From Rubripirellula sp. (lineage in GTDB: Bacteria; Planctomycetota; Planctomycetia; Pirellulales; Pirellulaceae): 6,454 nt of DNA. Below the pieces are notes generated by a model. It was not told the origin of the DNA. It did not search any database and saw only the letters and a program-made list of their open reading frames with translations. A program made the position numbers and the translations under genes. The stretch lies in contig JARFQX010000385.1 of NCBI GenBank assembly GCA_029287555.1, positions 1 through 6,454 on the forward strand, written 5' to 3'. This document shows, one piece after another, positions 4,452 to 6,454 of this stretch; position 1 is the stretch's first letter, and each line of letters begins with the position of its first letter.

Positions 4452-6454
4452 AGATTGGGGACGCTTGGGGCGCAGGGCCAAGGCGGGAGCTTGAGCCGGC
4501 TTTCCCTCCTTCGACTTGAATCGGGTCGCCGCCTGGGCCGCATTCTCTCGAATCAAGACAAGGGTGACTAGATTGCCCGGTGCCGAGCGAATGAAATCAT
4601 CGAGGGCTTCCGAGAAGAACCGAACGCCGTCGGGCGACTTGCTGAGATGATCCTTGAAGTTGTCAATCGTGAACTGGCCCAGGAACGACTGACCGCCAAC
4701 CCCGTCGCGGCAGGGAGATGTCTTCCAGTCCAGCGCTCCCTCGCCCGTTTCCTTCCAGCTTTCCTGCAATTCAGACCGAACGCCGTACACATTGATCGTG
4801 CTCTGCCCCTTCAATCCCTCAGCCTGGACCGTGAGCAGCAGGACACACCGATCGAGGTCGTCTTTGCTTACATTCGCCTTTGACAAGTCGAATCGCAGGT
4901 AAGTGTGTTCTCGCTCACGGGCCCCTTTGCGCGAGGTGTGCAGCACGGGCTTGTCGCCCATCGATTGCTGTTTGCCGCTGGCCACGTAGCTATCGGCTCC
5001 CTGGCCCGCGTGGGTGCGGAGCAACTCGAAACCGAGCAACTCGCCCTGAGCCAAATTCTCCGCGACTGTGAGGGATTCGTTGATCCGGCTGATCAAGTCC
5101 CCAGCGGGTGTCTGGAGCTCGAATGAGACTTCGAAGTCATCCGGTGACAAGTCGCCGGTCAAGAACTGAATCTCGACCCTTTCTGACTGGCCCGGCCCGG
5201 GCAACTGCGCGGGCGAAAACTTTTTGGCGAAGGTCGGCTGGACCACTCGAGCGGATCCGGGCGACTTGAGTTTTGTAATGATTTGCGCGACGACAGGGGC
5301 TTCGGCATTGACCACGCGCGGATCGTGAGCGGCGTCGGCGGCGTTGTTGCGAATGGTCATTTGATACCTGGCCGCTTCGCCCGCGGTCACACTGCGAGTG
5401 CCCGCGTTGACGGGCATCAATTCCAGTGGTTTGAGCGACAATGCGGTGACTCGACGCCGTTGCTGGCTCGGTAACGTTGCGGCCTGCTCGCGCACCGTGG
5501 TCGTTTTTGGGGGAAGGTCCGGGCGACTGGACCACCACGCTGCGCCGGCGATCAGGCAAAGCATGGCGGTGACGCCGGCGACGATTGCCATCGACGTGGG
5601 CGTGAACGACTTAGGCGTGGACGATCTGGGCGCGGACGACCCAGGCGCGGACCGGGAACTGACGGTCTTGTCGGACTCCAGCCGGCTTGATGACTTTGTT
5701 TCCTCTTCGGTCACAATCTTTAGCGCCGCTTGGCTTTCGGTTTCGCACTCTGTGGCAACACGCTCGAGCAGCTCTTCGAGCTCGCGGGCCGACGCGGGAC
5801 GGTTTCGCGGTTCCTTGTCCAACAGCCGATGAACCAAGTCGCACAGCGGTGCCGGGATCGAGGGATTGCGCTGCTGCAGCGGCACCGGATGACGGCAAAT
5901 GTTGTAGATCAACTGTTCGGGAATTGTCTTGGCCACCAAAGGCAATCGACCGGCGCACATCTGATAGAGCACAACGCCGAGACTGTAGAGATCGGTCCGA
6001 TCATCGAGCGGTTCACCCTGAGATTGCTCCGGGGACAGGTAGGCGGGGCTGCCGAGCACCGATCCGCGTCCCGAGAAACGATCAAAACTGGAGCCCGCGA
6101 TTGCCAAACCGAAGTCGAGAATCTTGGCGCGACCGCTGGGATCCTCGATCCAGATGTTCGCTGGCTTGATATCCCGGTGAATGATTCCGCAAGCGTGAGC
6201 CGCAGCCAGCCCGCGGGCCACTTCGATCGCCAGTCGCAGAACCCGCTGGTAGGAAAACTGGTCGGTCTGCTTGATCCAGCGGTCCAGCGGTTGCCCCTTG
6301 AGCATTTCCATCGCCATGAAGGGAACGCCGCGGTGGATGCCGACTTCAAAGATCGTGGCCACGTTGTCGTGATGAACGGCCGCCATCGATCGGGCCTCCT
6401 CCACGAAACGCTTTCGACCGATGACCGTCGAAGCCCATTTCTTTTGCATCATTT
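4449..6454 (-). CDS. Transmembrane PknB-type Ser/Thr kinase with Ig-like and CBM96/DNRLRE-like C-terminus (5' cut by window edge)
   Basis: Phosphorylates Ser/Thr on unknown targets. 667 residues are visible (numbered from the ATG at 6452, an internal Met). The window ends inside the codon before it; its last two bases are AA, as expected for the catalytic Lys of a V-x-x-K motif. Visible kinase features are the helix-C Glu (E19), HRDIKPAN (92-99), DFG (113-115), GSPAYLSPEQ (134-143, SPE for the usual APE) and DLYSLG (154-159), with the domain ending near 232. A Ser/Thr/Pro linker with four pentapeptide repeats (about 266-285) precedes one membrane span (288-307), so the rest should lie outside the cytoplasmic membrane. 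Residues about 350-465 look beta-rich and Ig-like. About 483-660 resembles the CBM96/DNRLRE fold: ADSYV (486-490), YLRFDLS (518-524), INVYGV, a W-x-E/W spacing near 560-575, and RFKSKE near the end. The ligand is unknown; a glycan or envelope signal is inferred. The stop lies 115 bp before the sigma-like gene. Confidence 0.96.
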   Translation of the reverse strand, partial: MMQKKWASTVIGRKRFVEEARSMAAVHHDNVATIFEVGIHRGVPFMAMEMLKGQPLDRWIKQTDQFSYQRVLRLAIEVARGLAAAHACGIIHRDIKPANIWIEDPSGRAKILDFGLAIAGSSFDRFSGRGSVLGSPAYLSPEQSQGEPLDDRTDLYSLGVVLYQMCAGRLPLVAKTIPEQLIYNICRHPVPLQQRNPSIPAPLCDLVHRLLDKEPRNRPASARELEELLERVATECETESQAALKIVTEEETKSSSRLESDKTVSSRSAPGSSAPRSSTPKSFTPTSMAIVAGVTAMLCLIAGAAWWSSRPDLPPKTTTVREQAATLPSQQRRRVTALSLKPLELMPVNAGTRSVTAGEAARYQMTIRNNAADAAHDPRVVNAEAPVVAQIITKLKSPGSARVVQPTFAKKFSPAQLPGPGQSERVEIQFLTGDLSPDDFEVSFELQTPAGDLISRINESLTVAENLAQGELLGFELLRTHAGQGADSYVASGKQQSMGDKPVLHTSRKGAREREHTYLRFDLSKANVSKDDLDRCVLLLTVQAEGLKGQSTINVYGVRSELQESWKETGEGALDWKTSPCRDGVGGQSFLGQFTIDNFKDHLSKSPDGVRFFSEALDDFIRSAPGNLVTLVLIRENAAQAATRFKSKEGKPAQAPALALRPKRPQS
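5599..5658 (-). repeat. 15-bp tandem repeat encoding a juxtamembrane Ser/Thr/Pro pentapeptide array
   Basis: Four adjacent 15-bp units (5599-5613, 5614-5628, 5629-5643, 5644-5658) share the plus-strand pattern GGCGYGGACGAYYTR, with drift in the outer copies. On the coding strand they give pentapeptides of the form S-S/F-A/T-P-x, such as SSAPR and SSTPK, directly before the membrane span of the kinase. The linker is likely disordered and offers many Ser/Thr residues, some followed by Pro, as possible autophosphorylation sites. Confidence 0.8.

Noticed and set aside
6450..6452. ATG at 6452 as the true start of the kinase gene
   Set aside because: A start here would lack the glycine-rich loop and the catalytic Lys of the kinase fold. 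The sequence matches the interior of the N-lobe just after the V-x-x-K motif, so the gene continues beyond the window edge.

Overview
The window looks like chromosomal DNA of a planctomycete, most likely of the Pirellulales (Rhodopirellula-like) type. The evidence is a protein carrying a planctomycete-style single-heme cytochrome c domain fused to a DUF2231 membrane domain, a transmembrane PknB-type Ser/Thr kinase with a large C-terminal sensor-like region, a divergent ECF-sigma-like protein of a type I associate with planctomycetes, moderately high G+C, and weak or absent Shine-Dalgarno sequences at most starts. The genus assignment is inference; there is no rRNA or other marker gene here.

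All four recognisable genes lie on the minus strand, so transcription runs from right to left. (1) 6454-4449: a Ser/Thr protein kinase whose N-terminus, with the glycine loop and the catalytic lysine, lies outside the window. It has one membrane span and a C-terminal half with an Ig-like beta-rich stretch followed by a DNRLRE/CBM96-like domain. (2) 4333-3629: a 234-residue protein that matches the layout of planctomycete ECF-type sigma-70 factors but looks degenerate. It starts 115 bp after the kinase stop and may be its co-transcribed partner. (3) 3373-2348: a membrane-anchored mono-heme cytochrome c plus DUF2231 protein with a clear GGAGGA ribosome binding site. (4) 2159-1: polyphosphate kinase Ppk1, with all the catalytic residues I could check, cut at its C-terminus by the window edge.

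The gaps are 115, 255 and 188 bp. The 188-bp gap before ppk holds two adjacent short tandem repeats and a strong GC hairpin. The 255-bp gap before the cytochrome gene holds an imperfect inverted repeat. The 115-bp gap holds a direct repeat that starts at the kinase stop codon. No tRNA, rRNA, CRISPR array, transposase or plus-strand gene was found.

Functionally, the kinase and sigma-like protein suggest an envelope-sensing signalling pair. The cytochrome and ppk belong to periplasmic redox or membrane functions and to phosphate or energy storage, and nothing in the sequence ties them to the pair. The parts most worth following up are the kinase with a CBM96-like sensor and its atypical sigma-like neighbour.
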